From Kiritimatiellia bacterium (GTDB taxonomy: Bacteria; Verrucomicrobiota; Kiritimatiellia; UBA8416; JABMPJ01): 18,535 bases of DNA. The notes below the pieces were generated by a model that was given only the letters and a program-made list of their open reading frames with translations, was not told the DNA's origin and ran no database searches. The stretch covers positions 1-18,535 of the forward strand of contig JAOZSS010000027.1 in NCBI GenBank assembly GCA_029939545.1, in the 5' to 3' direction. Position 1 is the stretch's first letter. Each line of letters begins with the position of its first letter. A program made the position numbers and the translations under genes. Positions 1-6,377 of this stretch are shown here, in pieces.

Positions 1-102
1 AATGGGGGGCGCTTAGTCGCATGAGTGAGAGCGGAAGACCGGTTACACCCCCAATCCAATCCAGTCCATCCTGTTAATCCTGTCTGAGTTCCCCTTCCCG
101 GG
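1..102. other. Non-coding left edge downstream of hypB
   Basis: No gene is visible here. The stretch holds one arm of a 22-bp inverted repeat (29-50) and then a short-period run at about 51-97 in which CCAAT/CCAGT/CCATCC units and two ATCCTGTTA/ATCCTGTCT units follow each other. I see no G+C hairpin with a T-run on the minus strand behind the hypB stop, so no intrinsic terminator for hypB can be called. Confidence 0.6.
29..50 (+). repeat. Left arm of 22-bp perfect inverted repeat
   Basis: The 22 bases here (core ACCGGTTACACCC) are the exact reverse complement of 18437-18458 at the other end of the window. The identity does not continue inward; outward there are only scattered matches. The two arms enclose every gene in the window. 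A dispersed intergenic repeat, element ends, or contig-break repeats are all possible. Confidence 0.85.
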
Positions 103-876
103 TCAGACGAGCTTCGCCAGGTACTCAATCCACTCATCCATCCCGTCACCCGTCTTGGCGCTCAACTCGAAGACGAACATGCCCGGATGAACCTTGCGCA
201 GGTTATCGCGGCAGGCTTCCATGTTGAAGTCGAGGTGCGGCAGGAGGTCGATCTTGGTAAGCACCGCCACCGGTGCCAGTGAGAAGAGCGAGGGATACTT
301 GACTGGCTTGTCTTCGCCTTCCGTTACGGAAAGCAACGCAACCTTGAAGTGCTCACCGAGGTCGAAGGCCGTGGGGCATACCAGGTTGCCGACGTTCTCG
401 ATGAACAGCAGCTTGGTGTCCTCCCCAATGACCTCATCAAAGAGATCACCCACGCGCTGGGCCTCCAGGTGGCAGGCGCTTTGCGTCTCGATCTGGCGCA
501 CGGGCGCGCCCTTGCCTTCGAGCCGCTTCGCATCGTTGTCGGTTTGCTGATCGCCCGTGATGACGGCGCAGCCAATCTTGCCCTGCAATCGTTCGAGTGT
601 ACGTTCCAGGAGATAGGTCTTGCCCGTGCCGGGAGCGGAGATCAGGTTGATCGCCGTCACACCGCGTTCGGCCAGCCAGGCGCGGTTCCGTTTGGCCCGC
701 TCTTCGTTCCGTGACAGCACTTTTTCGCGTACAGAGAGCACCCGTTTCTCGTCATGGGTGTGGTCGTGATCGTGCGTGTGACCATGGGTATGGTCGTGGC
801 TGTGCCCGTCGTGGGCATGATCATCATCGTGTGTATGTGTGTGGTCCACATCGCCACATCCGCATTCGTTACACAT
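103..876 (-). CDS. hypB: HypB, nickel-inserting GTPase for [NiFe]-hydrogenase
   Basis: HypB is a cytoplasmic GTPase that, with HypA, delivers nickel to the large subunit of [NiFe]-hydrogenase; it also stores nickel when it has a His-rich segment. The 257-residue protein starts MCNECGCG, so the high-affinity CxxCGC nickel motif is at residues 2-7. A His/Asp-rich stretch with 14 histidines lies at residues 12-41. The P-loop SAPGTGKT is at 80-87. The dimer-interface metal residues appear as C135-H136 (SACHLEA) and C167 (ENVGNLVCP, 160-168). The guanine-specificity motif reads TKID (207-210) rather than NKxD, and an SAKTG motif is at 239-243. The ATG overlaps the hypA stop by 8 bases (ATGTGTAA), which suggests translational coupling. 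No key residue is missing except the N-to-T change in NKxD, which I believe is tolerated in the family. Confidence 0.98.
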   Translation of the reverse strand: MCNECGCGDVDHTHTHDDDHAHDGHSHDHTHGHTHDHDHTHDEKRVLSVREKVLSRNEERAKRNRAWLAERGVTAINLISAPGTGKTYLLERTLERLQGKIGCAVITGDQQTDNDAKRLEGKGAPVRQIETQSACHLEAQRVGDLFDEVIGEDTKLLFIENVGNLVCPTAFDLGEHFKVALLSVTEGEDKPVKYPSLFSLAPVAVLTKIDLLPHLDFNMEACRDNLRKVHPGMFVFELSAKTGDGMDEWIEYLAKLV

Positions 877-1234
877 GGTCGGTCTCCTCGTTCTGGCCTA
901 CTTCAATCGTGTCTATCATCAACTCGCGTCCCGCCACAATCTTGATATCCGTCGAGTCGCAGTTCATGCAGATGGGAAAAGGGCCATCCGGGGTGGTCGT
1001 CTTGCCGCAGCTCCGGCAGTCGACACGGGCCGGTATGCTCTGGATATCCCAGCGTGTAGCGGCGTAGAGCGTCCCCTCCACGGCCACCGAGAAGGCCATC
1101 TCCAACGCGTACGGGTCAACCCCGGAGAGCGTCCCCACCTGGAGCTGCACCGACGCAATGCCCGCCGCATCATGCTCGGCCCGTAGGGCCTCGACCCGCT
1201 CCATGATCGACTGTGCGATTGAAAGCTCATGCAC
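869..1234 (-). CDS. hypA: HypA, hydrogenase nickel metallochaperone
   Basis: HypA is the small nickel chaperone that partners HypB in loading nickel into the hydrogenase large subunit. The 121-residue protein has the usual family length. It begins MHELSIAQ, so the N-terminal Met-His-Glu nickel site is present (M1, H2, E3), and it has the structural zinc site formed by two CxxC motifs, C73-x2-C76 and C89-x2-C92. The start codon is GTG; it is fixed because the invariant MHE must be at the N-terminus. The start overlaps the hypE stop by one base (TAGTG), and the gene end overlaps hypB by 8 bases. The three genes are therefore almost certainly one transcript. Confidence 0.98.
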   Translation of the reverse strand: MHELSIAQSIMERVEALRAEHDAAGIASVQLQVGTLSGVDPYALEMAFSVAVEGTLYAATRWDIQSIPARVDCRSCGKTTTPDGPFPICMNCDSTDIKIVAGRELMIDTIEVGQNEETDHV

Positions 1235-2250
1235 TAGCAGATCCTCGGCAGCAATTCTCCACGCGGAACATCAACCAATCGGTGTCCACCCATCAACGTC
1301 TCAAGTACGACGCGTCCGGCTTCGGTTGTGACTGTCCCGATGTCTTTGGCGCTATTTCCTTCGGGCATGGCTTGCCACGCTTCCAGGATTGCCGGTGCCG
1401 CCTCTGCGCTGCACACCAGCAGCATCCGGCCTTCGGAGGCCACGTGCAGGGGATCGAGTCCGAGCAACTCGCTCACCGCGTGCGCGCCCGGCGAGACGGG
1501 AATATCCGCCTCCAGGATCTGGATGCCGACCTCAGCGCCTTCGACCATCTCGTTGAGTACTGAGGCCAGTCCGCCACGGGTCGGGTCGCGCATGAAGCGC
1601 ACTTCGGCGGCATGTTCAGCCGCCGCCTGCACCAATCGATGCACCGGCGCGCTATCACTCTGCGGTCCGTTCTGGATGTGTATATTCTCGCGCGATGCCA
1701 GCACCGCAAAGCCGTGGTCTGCAATCGAACCACTCACCAGCACGTGGTCGCCGTCCTTTAGATTCGCCGGCGACAGTTCAAAGCCTGGCAGCGGATCACC
1801 TATGCCGGCGGTATTGATGAACATGGCGTCGCACTGTCCCCGTGCTACCACCTTTGTGTCGCCCGTCGCCACCACCACCCCGCTGTCATCCGCGGCCGCC
1901 TTGACGCTGTCGAGTACGCGGCGCAACAGGTTCAGCTCAACGCCTTCCTCGAGAATCAGCGCCAGCGACAGCCAGCGCGGCTTCGCGCCGCATACGGCCA
2001 GATCGTTCACCGTCCCATGCACCGCCAGATCGCCGATGTTGCCGCCGGGAAACTCGATCGGCTGCACCACGAAGCTATCCGTTGTGAAGACAACCTGGTC
2101 GCCCTCAACCGGAACTGTTGCGCCGTCGGGCAGCCCCTTCAAGGGCCCTGCTCCGAAGCGCGACACAATCTCCCGGTCAATCAGCTCCCGCGAGAGCTGA
2201 CCGCCGCCACCGTGTGCCAAGAGAATTCGTTGCGAGTCTGTCATCACCAT
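1234..2250 (-). CDS. hypE: HypE, carbamoyl dehydratase for hydrogenase cyanide ligands
   Basis: HypE accepts a carbamoyl group from HypF on its C-terminal cysteine and dehydrates it with ATP to a thiocyanate, which supplies the CN ligands of the Fe(CN)2CO centre. The protein is 338 residues (336 from the second ATG), normal for the family. It shows the glycine-rich N-terminal LLAHGGGG motif (about residues 10-17), the PurM-like central motifs, the RDPTRGGLA segment, and the essential C-terminal ending PRIC with the terminal cysteine in place. Two ATGs (2250 and 2244) are candidates. A GGCGG sequence lies directly against the first and about 6 bases from the second, so 2244 may be the true start. 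HypF, HypC and HypD, its partners, are not in the window. Confidence 0.97.
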   Translation of the reverse strand: MVMTDSQRILLAHGGGGQLSRELIDREIVSRFGAGPLKGLPDGATVPVEGDQVVFTTDSFVVQPIEFPGGNIGDLAVHGTVNDLAVCGAKPRWLSLALILEEGVELNLLRRVLDSVKAAADDSGVVVATGDTKVVARGQCDAMFINTAGIGDPLPGFELSPANLKDGDHVLVSGSIADHGFAVLASRENIHIQNGPQSDSAPVHRLVQAAAEHAAEVRFMRDPTRGGLASVLNEMVEGAEVGIQILEADIPVSPGAHAVSELLGLDPLHVASEGRMLLVCSAEAAPAILEAWQAMPEGNSAKDIGTVTTEAGRVVLETLMGGHRLVDVPRGELLPRIC

Positions 2251-2256
2251 CCGCCG

Positions 2257-2358
2257 TTAAGCATTCCCGTAGCGCGCGGATACATCCGCGACTATCAGGT
2301 AGTCCCTAATGAACTCGCCGTCAACGGGTGTCTCCTCCCTCTTTTCAAAGCCAAACAT
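2257..2358 (-). CDS. Possible 33-residue small protein upstream of hypE
   Basis: Between the Bat block and hypE there is an ORF of 33 codons (ATG 2356-2358, TAA 2257-2259). It begins MFGFEKREETPVDGEFIRDY and ends ARYGNA. The peptide is charged, has no repeats, and looks more protein-like than random intergenic DNA. It ends 6 bases before hypE, where a small leader or coupled protein would be expected. There is no Shine-Dalgarno site; instead a promoter-like pair (2388-2393 and 2365-2370) would start transcription at about the ATG itself, which would make it leaderless. I do not recognise the sequence. It could also be the decayed remnant of a former gene, or chance. Confidence 0.35.
   Translation of the reverse strand: MFGFEKREETPVDGEFIRDYLIVADVSARYGNA
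2275..2290. promoter_or_regulatory. Perfect 7-bp dyad upstream of hypE (operator-like)
   Basis: CGCGGAT-AC-ATCCGCG is a perfect inverted repeat with 7-bp arms and a 2-bp centre. It lies 25 bases upstream of the first hypE ATG and inside the possible small ORF. Such a compact dyad could bind a dimeric regulator or form a small mRNA hairpin. The role is inference. Confidence 0.35.
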
Positions 2359-2364
2359 TAGCCA

Positions 2365-2393
2365 AACATATTTAAAATTCGTTTCAGTGTGAA
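2365..2393 (-). promoter_or_regulatory. Candidate sigma70-type promoter for the hyp genes
   Basis: On the minus strand TTCACA (2388-2393, five of six against TTGACA) is followed after 17 bases by TATGTT (2365-2370, four of six against TATAAT). It lies in the only AT-rich patch between the Bat block and hypE. The predicted start of transcription would be near 2358, the ATG of the small ORF. A separate promoter would let the hyp genes be controlled apart from the upstream Bat genes. Confidence 0.4.
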
Positions 2394-2436
2394 GCGGCGT
2401 TTGTGAGTTTCTCGACACTCAGAGTGATGCCCGTGT

Positions 2437-3597
2437 TCAGGGGGAGCGAATATCGAGCCCACGCCTCATCGCCGCATCAACCGGTATCCATCCCATGTCC
2501 TGACGACGCTGGATGCTGATCCAGTTGCCGCTTTCTTCGTTGATAGCCACGACCTCGCCGGGTTTGCAGTTAAACAGCGCTCGTGCAACGCTTGCGGGTG
2601 CCAGGCGGGCCGTTACGGGTTCAATCACGATGACGGTCTCTTTGCCTTGAGATGAGGGTTGCTCTTTCCATGCCCTAATTCGATCAGCCAACGTGAGGGG
2701 AGGTGCGGACTCTTCTTCCTGGTCGGCGGGACGGTATGGTTGCGATGGGTCCATCTCGCGTTGGGCATGGAACGTGATGCGGTAGGGGCCTTGGGTCTGA
2801 GTCTGGAAGGTACCACTGCGTGCATCGAAACTCGTGAAGACGATGGCCGGGATCTCCGAGGCGTTGCTGTCCAGGGGAATCAGGATCTGCTCAAACTCAA
2901 CGGCGTCGTTTCTCCGTGCAAGCCGACGTGGGGGATAGACCTTGAATGCTTTGCCAGGGGCGGACGCCGGGCAGACGACGCCCTCAAGGTAGCCCTCACC
3001 CGCGATGCGGGTGCGAAGCTTAACCAGGTCACCAATGGCAACATCCAGGGGCTCGGGCGTTACGACGAACGTGAACGAACCCACGGCTCCGGAAGGTTCT
3101 AAACCCTCCGGGGGCGAAGGCAGCTTGGTGATCGGGATCTCGATGGGGTTCACGGGCAGGCGGATGGGACTCTCAACCCACTGCCGCCCGAAGAAGGAAC
3201 GGCGTTGAACAATCTGCGTGGCGCCTACGGACGGAGATAGCCGAAGCGTGCCAGGCTGCAGTGCACGACAGCGTGCCCTGTAGTGGCGAGTTTCCTGTAT
3301 GGATCGTCCCTGGAGACTCCGCTGAATCGGCAGCGCCTCGATCGGGTCCATGGTCATCACACAGGCTTCAGGCATACCGTCAAGCGTCAGCCCTTTTCCC
3401 AAACGCACCCCGGAAGACACCATCTTAATGGTGACCACAAAAGTCTCGTATTGATAGATATTCTCACGATCCACGCCCAGCTCGACCTCCACGCTGGGTT
3501 GCGAATCTTGAGCCATCGCGGTGTGGCAGAGGAGGAGAAGGACGAGCAATTGAACAATTGAACAATTGAACAAACGAACATGGCGAAGGACGAACAT
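2437..3597 (-). CDS. Second BatD-like periplasmic protein with C-terminal SH3-like domain
   Basis: From the chosen ATG at 3597 the protein has 386 residues. Residues 1-29 form a signal peptide with basic n-region, a leucine-rich core and an AMA-type cleavage site before QDS. Two beta-sandwich segments of the BatD/oxygen-tolerance type follow (about 30-140 and 170-290), then a short linker and an SH3-like domain (about 320-386; NWISI and MGWIPVDAA are its typical parts). No membrane anchor is seen, so it is probably periplasmic. The frame is open upstream to a TTG at 3783, with ATGs at 3717 and 3663, but that extension translates 7-bp and 8-bp repeats and has no good ribosome site. Even the chosen signal peptide is partly repeat-derived. 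The SH3-like domain is what BatE proteins normally carry at their C-terminus, and the preceding BatD-BatE fusion lacks it. Function in the Bat complex is inferred. Confidence 0.85.
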   Translation of the reverse strand: MFVLRHVRLFNCSIVQLLVLLLLCHTAMAQDSQPSVEVELGVDRENIYQYETFVVTIKMVSSGVRLGKGLTLDGMPEACVMTMDPIEALPIQRSLQGRSIQETRHYRARCRALQPGTLRLSPSVGATQIVQRRSFFGRQWVESPIRLPVNPIEIPITKLPSPPEGLEPSGAVGSFTFVVTPEPLDVAIGDLVKLRTRIAGEGYLEGVVCPASAPGKAFKVYPPRRLARRNDAVEFEQILIPLDSNASEIPAIVFTSFDARSGTFQTQTQGPYRITFHAQREMDPSQPYRPADQEEESAPPLTLADRIRAWKEQPSSQGKETVIVIEPVTARLAPASVARALFNCKPGEVVAINEESGNWISIQRRQDMGWIPVDAAMRRGLDIRSP

Positions 3598-3656
3598 TCG
3601 AACAGCCGAACGGGGGAAGGACGAACATTTGAACAGCCGAACTACGAAGGACGAAG
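3541..3656. repeat. 8-bp short tandem repeats and 27-bp near-identical direct repeats
   Basis: Three copies of ATTGAACA are followed by variants such as AACGAACA, TTCGAACA and TTTGAACA. Within the array a 27-bp unit at 3585-3611 recurs at 3616-3642 with one mismatch. The array overlaps the 5' end of the second BatD gene and codes for the n-region and start of the hydrophobic core of its signal peptide. Confidence 0.85.
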
Positions 3657-3745
3657 AAAACATCCTGCTGTGATCCAATCCCTGGTGTATATGACTGATC
3701 CTGTGCCGTGCACACATAGCAACTTTCACGCGGACCACCGCGCCC

Positions 3746-6319
3746 CTATTTCGTAGTTCGTAGTTCGTAGTTCGTTCGTTCAACTGTTTGTACTTCCGCT
3801 GCTCCCGGCAGGAGCAGCACGGACCGCACCTGGTGTAGTTTGTGGAGGGAGATCAGGACACTTGACCCCAGAACAACGATGGCGGCCACTACGAGTGCGA
3901 GCGCACGCCGCCATCCGGCGCGCCATCCCAGCAGGCGCAGGAGAGCGATACCCCAAGCCGCCGTAATCGCCAGTACCGTCAGCGTGATTCGCTGGTAGAT
4001 CGGCGTCTTGAAATGCCAGAACATGGGGAGCCGATACCACGGCAGGGCCGCGTCGGCACCGTGAACGCCCGCCATGATCGCCAGCACCGTGTTTCGTTCA
4101 ATGGCCGGAGTCGCCCCGATGAACACTTCCGCTGCGCTGAATGCACGCTGCGCGGCCTCGTACTGTTCAGCCATCAAGAGTGCCGTACCCATGTTGTAGA
4201 GCAGCGGGCCATTCTGTATGTCTGTGCCGTAGAGTTCGCGGTAGGTATCGGCCGCTTCGAGGTAGTCTTGCGGCGTGATGGCAGTGGCCATGTGCGTGTT
4301 GGCTTCCTCCCACAGGAAGCGGTCTCGCACGTCGTCGGCCCCGGCCGCGAGTGTCAGTCCCATAAGCAGGCAAGCCGTGAGTGCGATCTTCTCGAGACGT
4401 TTCAGCGTGGATCGGACGCTACCGGCGTCCGCTTGCACATCTTGGTCCGATGCCGCCGACGGGTCATATTGGGCATTGAAACTGCGGTCGAGAACATCAA
4501 CAAGCGCATGCGAGAGATCGGCATCCACGCCGTGCTTCCGCAGCAGGCGTGCCGCATCGCGTGGTGTGATGCCGCCTTCTGTTCCTCCGAGGCGGTTCGC
4601 GAGATACTTGCGCAGTCCCGCCACGAGGAGGGTCCGTCCCTCAGCAGGCGCTCGTCCGGCTTTGCGGGCCGCCCGCTCCACGAGGCGCAGGGCTTCTGCA
4701 ACCGCCGCTTTGCGATGGCGGCTTTCGGCCGTCGTCGTCAGGCGGACGCGTATGAAGACGCCCGTTCCCAGTAGGATGAAGGCGACCGGACCGAGGATCA
4801 GCACCAATCGTTGCCAGGGCGGCAGCCACGGGGCAGCAGGCTTCGAGCCGGTGGGCGAGACCGTTATGGGTGCCGGGATCAGCAATCCTTCGAGGTCGCC
4901 CGCAACGGTGCCCGGCGGTTCATTCGTAGCGGCCAGAACGAAATTCTCCTGCACTTCTGTGGCCTGGTAGGCGACGAGCGGTATCGGGGCTGTCCTGATG
5001 GTGCGATAGGTACGCTCCTGGCTATCGTAGTAAGCCAGCTCAATGGGGGGGAATTCGAGTGTTCCGGCGCGGATCGGGCGTACGGTGTATGTGAACGTTT
5101 TACCGTCGTCAAGGGTCTTGCTCTCGACGGTGTCGTCATAGACCCGAAACGCCTCGTTCAGTCGCTCCTGCTGGGTCAATGCGGGCGCACGCAGGTTGTC
5201 GACGCTCATGGTGCCGCGTACCGTCAGGGAGAGTCGCAGTGGATCGCCGACATTGCAGGTCTGCGTGTCGAGGGTTGCCTCGACCACTAGGTTGGATCCG
5301 ATAGCGCCGACATAGCTGCGGGGACGGCCGGTGATTGGCGGCGGGGCCACACGCACGGTCAGCGCCGGCGCTGTTGTGAAGAGTTGCCGGGGTGTGGCTT
5401 GGCCGGCCGTGTTGACCGCGGTAAAGACACTGCCTTTGAAGACGATCGGCCCGAAGACATACGAGTTTTCCTGCTTGGGGACATAGCGTGTCTTGAGCCG
5501 GTAGGTCAGGTACGCCTTACCATCGATGGTTGCTTCTGATCGTTTGAAACGAAAGATAGCGCGTGAGCCACCTATGGGTCCGTCAAAACTGAAGATGCTG
5601 TTCAATGGATCCCGCGCCAGGGTGATGCCGTTGATTCCAAACCCCGGTGCACGGCGTCCCGAGGTTACGAGGCCTTGCAGCAGTTTCTGAGGATCCTCAC
5701 CCTCCAGTCCCGGGATCTCTTTGAGCTGAAGGTGCGGGATGGTCACGTCTGGCGGGTTGTCTGTCTCGAACGGGTCTATCCCGGAATAGCCCCCCGTCAA
5801 CCGTCGGATCGACACTGCGACGGTGATATCAAACGGTTCGTTGACAATAACCCTGTCACGCGAGGATTCCAAACGAACAAACACAAGGTCCTGTATCTCG
5901 GCGCCGACCACAGTGATGACAGGTCCAGTGGCCTGGTAGACTTTGCCTTTGTGTGAAAGGCGCACCGGTCCCAGAGAGAGTCTTCCCGTCTGGGTCGGGG
6001 TTACGGCATAAGTGAAGATACGCCCTCGGAAACCGGTGCGCTTCATCTTGCCGTTGACGATCGTGACATGTTGGTAGTTCTGATTCTGACTGCCCTGTAG
6101 TGTGTAGGTGCAATCCTGGATCGCCGTGAGGTCGGGCTCGGGCGAATCGCTGATGCCGGATACTTTGACGGTCAGCTTAGCGGAGTCGCCCAGGTAGATC
6201 TGCTGCGGGGCCACGTCGACGGAGAGCTGAACATCAGCCGCGCTAGCCCGTCCGACGCACAGCAAGACCATGGCCACTATCGCCAGGTCCGCCCGTTTCC
6301 GACCTCCGATCTCTGACAT
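3746..6319 (-). CDS. BatD-BatE fusion: oxygen-tolerance beta domains, TPR and membrane segments
   Basis: Of 857 residues, 1-27 are a signal peptide (cleavage near ASA-AD), about 30-480 are BatD-type beta domains, and 504-525 is a membrane helix with a cytoplasmic basic end. A soluble helical part follows (about 535-640). At 644-661 there is a second signal-peptide-like hydrophobic stretch ending LTLAAGADD, which looks like the original N-terminus of a BatE protein. TPR-like helices (about 685-735) and two membrane helices (777-797, 805-823) come next. BatD and BatE are normally separate; here they are fused in frame, with no ATG/GTG start at the joint. The end VERTNYELRTTK is translated 7-bp repeat, and the SH3 expected at the BatE end is absent. 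The start is fixed by GGAG at 6325-6328, 5 bases before ATG; both lie inside a heptamer array. Bat proteins form an inner-membrane complex linked to aerotolerance and envelope stress. Confidence 0.9.
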   Translation of the reverse strand: MSEIGGRKRADLAIVAMVLLCVGRASAADVQLSVDVAPQQIYLGDSAKLTVKVSGISDSPEPDLTAIQDCTYTLQGSQNQNYQHVTIVNGKMKRTGFRGRIFTYAVTPTQTGRLSLGPVRLSHKGKVYQATGPVITVVGAEIQDLVFVRLESSRDRVIVNEPFDITVAVSIRRLTGGYSGIDPFETDNPPDVTIPHLQLKEIPGLEGEDPQKLLQGLVTSGRRAPGFGINGITLARDPLNSIFSFDGPIGGSRAIFRFKRSEATIDGKAYLTYRLKTRYVPKQENSYVFGPIVFKGSVFTAVNTAGQATPRQLFTTAPALTVRVAPPPITGRPRSYVGAIGSNLVVEATLDTQTCNVGDPLRLSLTVRGTMSVDNLRAPALTQQERLNEAFRVYDDTVESKTLDDGKTFTYTVRPIRAGTLEFPPIELAYYDSQERTYRTIRTAPIPLVAYQATEVQENFVLAATNEPPGTVAGDLEGLLIPAPITVSPTGSKPAAPWLPPWQRLVLILGPVAFILLGTGVFIRVRLTTTAESRHRKAAVAEALRLVERAARKAGRAPAEGRTLLVAGLRKYLANRLGGTEGGITPRDAARLLRKHGVDADLSHALVDVLDRSFNAQYDPSAASDQDVQADAGSVRSTLKRLEKIALTACLLMGLTLAAGADDVRDRFLWEEANTHMATAITPQDYLEAADTYRELYGTDIQNGPLLYNMGTALLMAEQYEAAQRAFSAAEVFIGATPAIERNTVLAIMAGVHGADAALPWYRLPMFWHFKTPIYQRITLTVLAITAAWGIALLRLLGWRAGWRRALALVVAAIVVLGSSVLISLHKLHQVRSVLLLPGAAEVQTVERTNYELRTTK
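3750..3784. repeat. 7-bp tandem repeat at the BatD-BatE / BatD2 junction
   Basis: CGTAGTT is repeated three times, followed by a CGTTCGTT variant. On the minus strand the array is read as NYEL-type peptide in the tail of the upstream gene and again in the open frame before the next gene. It lies exactly at the gene junction. Confidence 0.85.
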
Positions 6320-6334
6320 CTGATCTCCGATATC
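6300..6334. repeat. Five 7-bp repeats carrying the start site of BatD-BatE
   Basis: Reading the plus strand, five consecutive heptamers fit YGAYMTC: CGACCTC, CGATCTC, TGACATC, TGATCTC, CGATATC. The third unit contains the ATG (6317-6319, minus strand), and the fourth/fifth boundary contains the GGAG ribosome site (6325-6328). The repeat therefore supplies both translation-start signals of the downstream gene. Confidence 0.8.
6325..6328 (-). promoter_or_regulatory. Repeat-derived ribosome binding site of BatD-BatE
   Basis: GGAG stands 5 bases before the ATG at 6319 and is formed by the boundary of two heptamer repeat units. It decides the start of the BatD-BatE gene. Confidence 0.6.
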
Positions 6335-6340
6335 CGCTTG

Positions 6341-6369
6341 CCCGCCATAGCCCGAAGGGCGACGGCGGG
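6341..6369. repeat. 29-bp palindromic element between BatB-BatC and BatD-BatE
   Basis: CCCGCC (6341-6346) pairs with GGCGGG (6364-6369), and inside it GCCC (6350-6353) pairs with GGGC (6357-6360) around a GAA loop. There is no T-run after it on the minus strand, so it is a REP-like palindrome rather than a plain terminator. Similar CGCC...GGCG hairpins are, as I recall, common dispersed repeats in uncultured bacteria; not verified. Confidence 0.7.
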
Positions 6370-6377
6370 ACCTCCGG

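Noticed and set aside
1328..2200. Long plus-strand open frame (290 codons) opposite hypE
   Set aside because: It is antisense to a clear hypE gene, has Ser/Thr/Arg-rich composition typical of a reversed high-GC frame, and shows no family motif.
2413..2430. Terminator hairpin after the second BatD-like gene (CACTCAGAGTG)
   Set aside because: The stem is only four base pairs with a tiny loop, and there is no T-run.
3598..3783. Longer N-terminus of the second BatD-like protein from the TTG at 3783
   Set aside because: It would translate repeat DNA, precede a good signal peptide by 62 residues and overlap the previous gene without a ribosome site.
4013..4774. Plus-strand open frame of 253 codons opposite BatD-BatE
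   Set aside because: No recognisable domain or ribosome site, and the minus-strand protein here is continuous and well structured.
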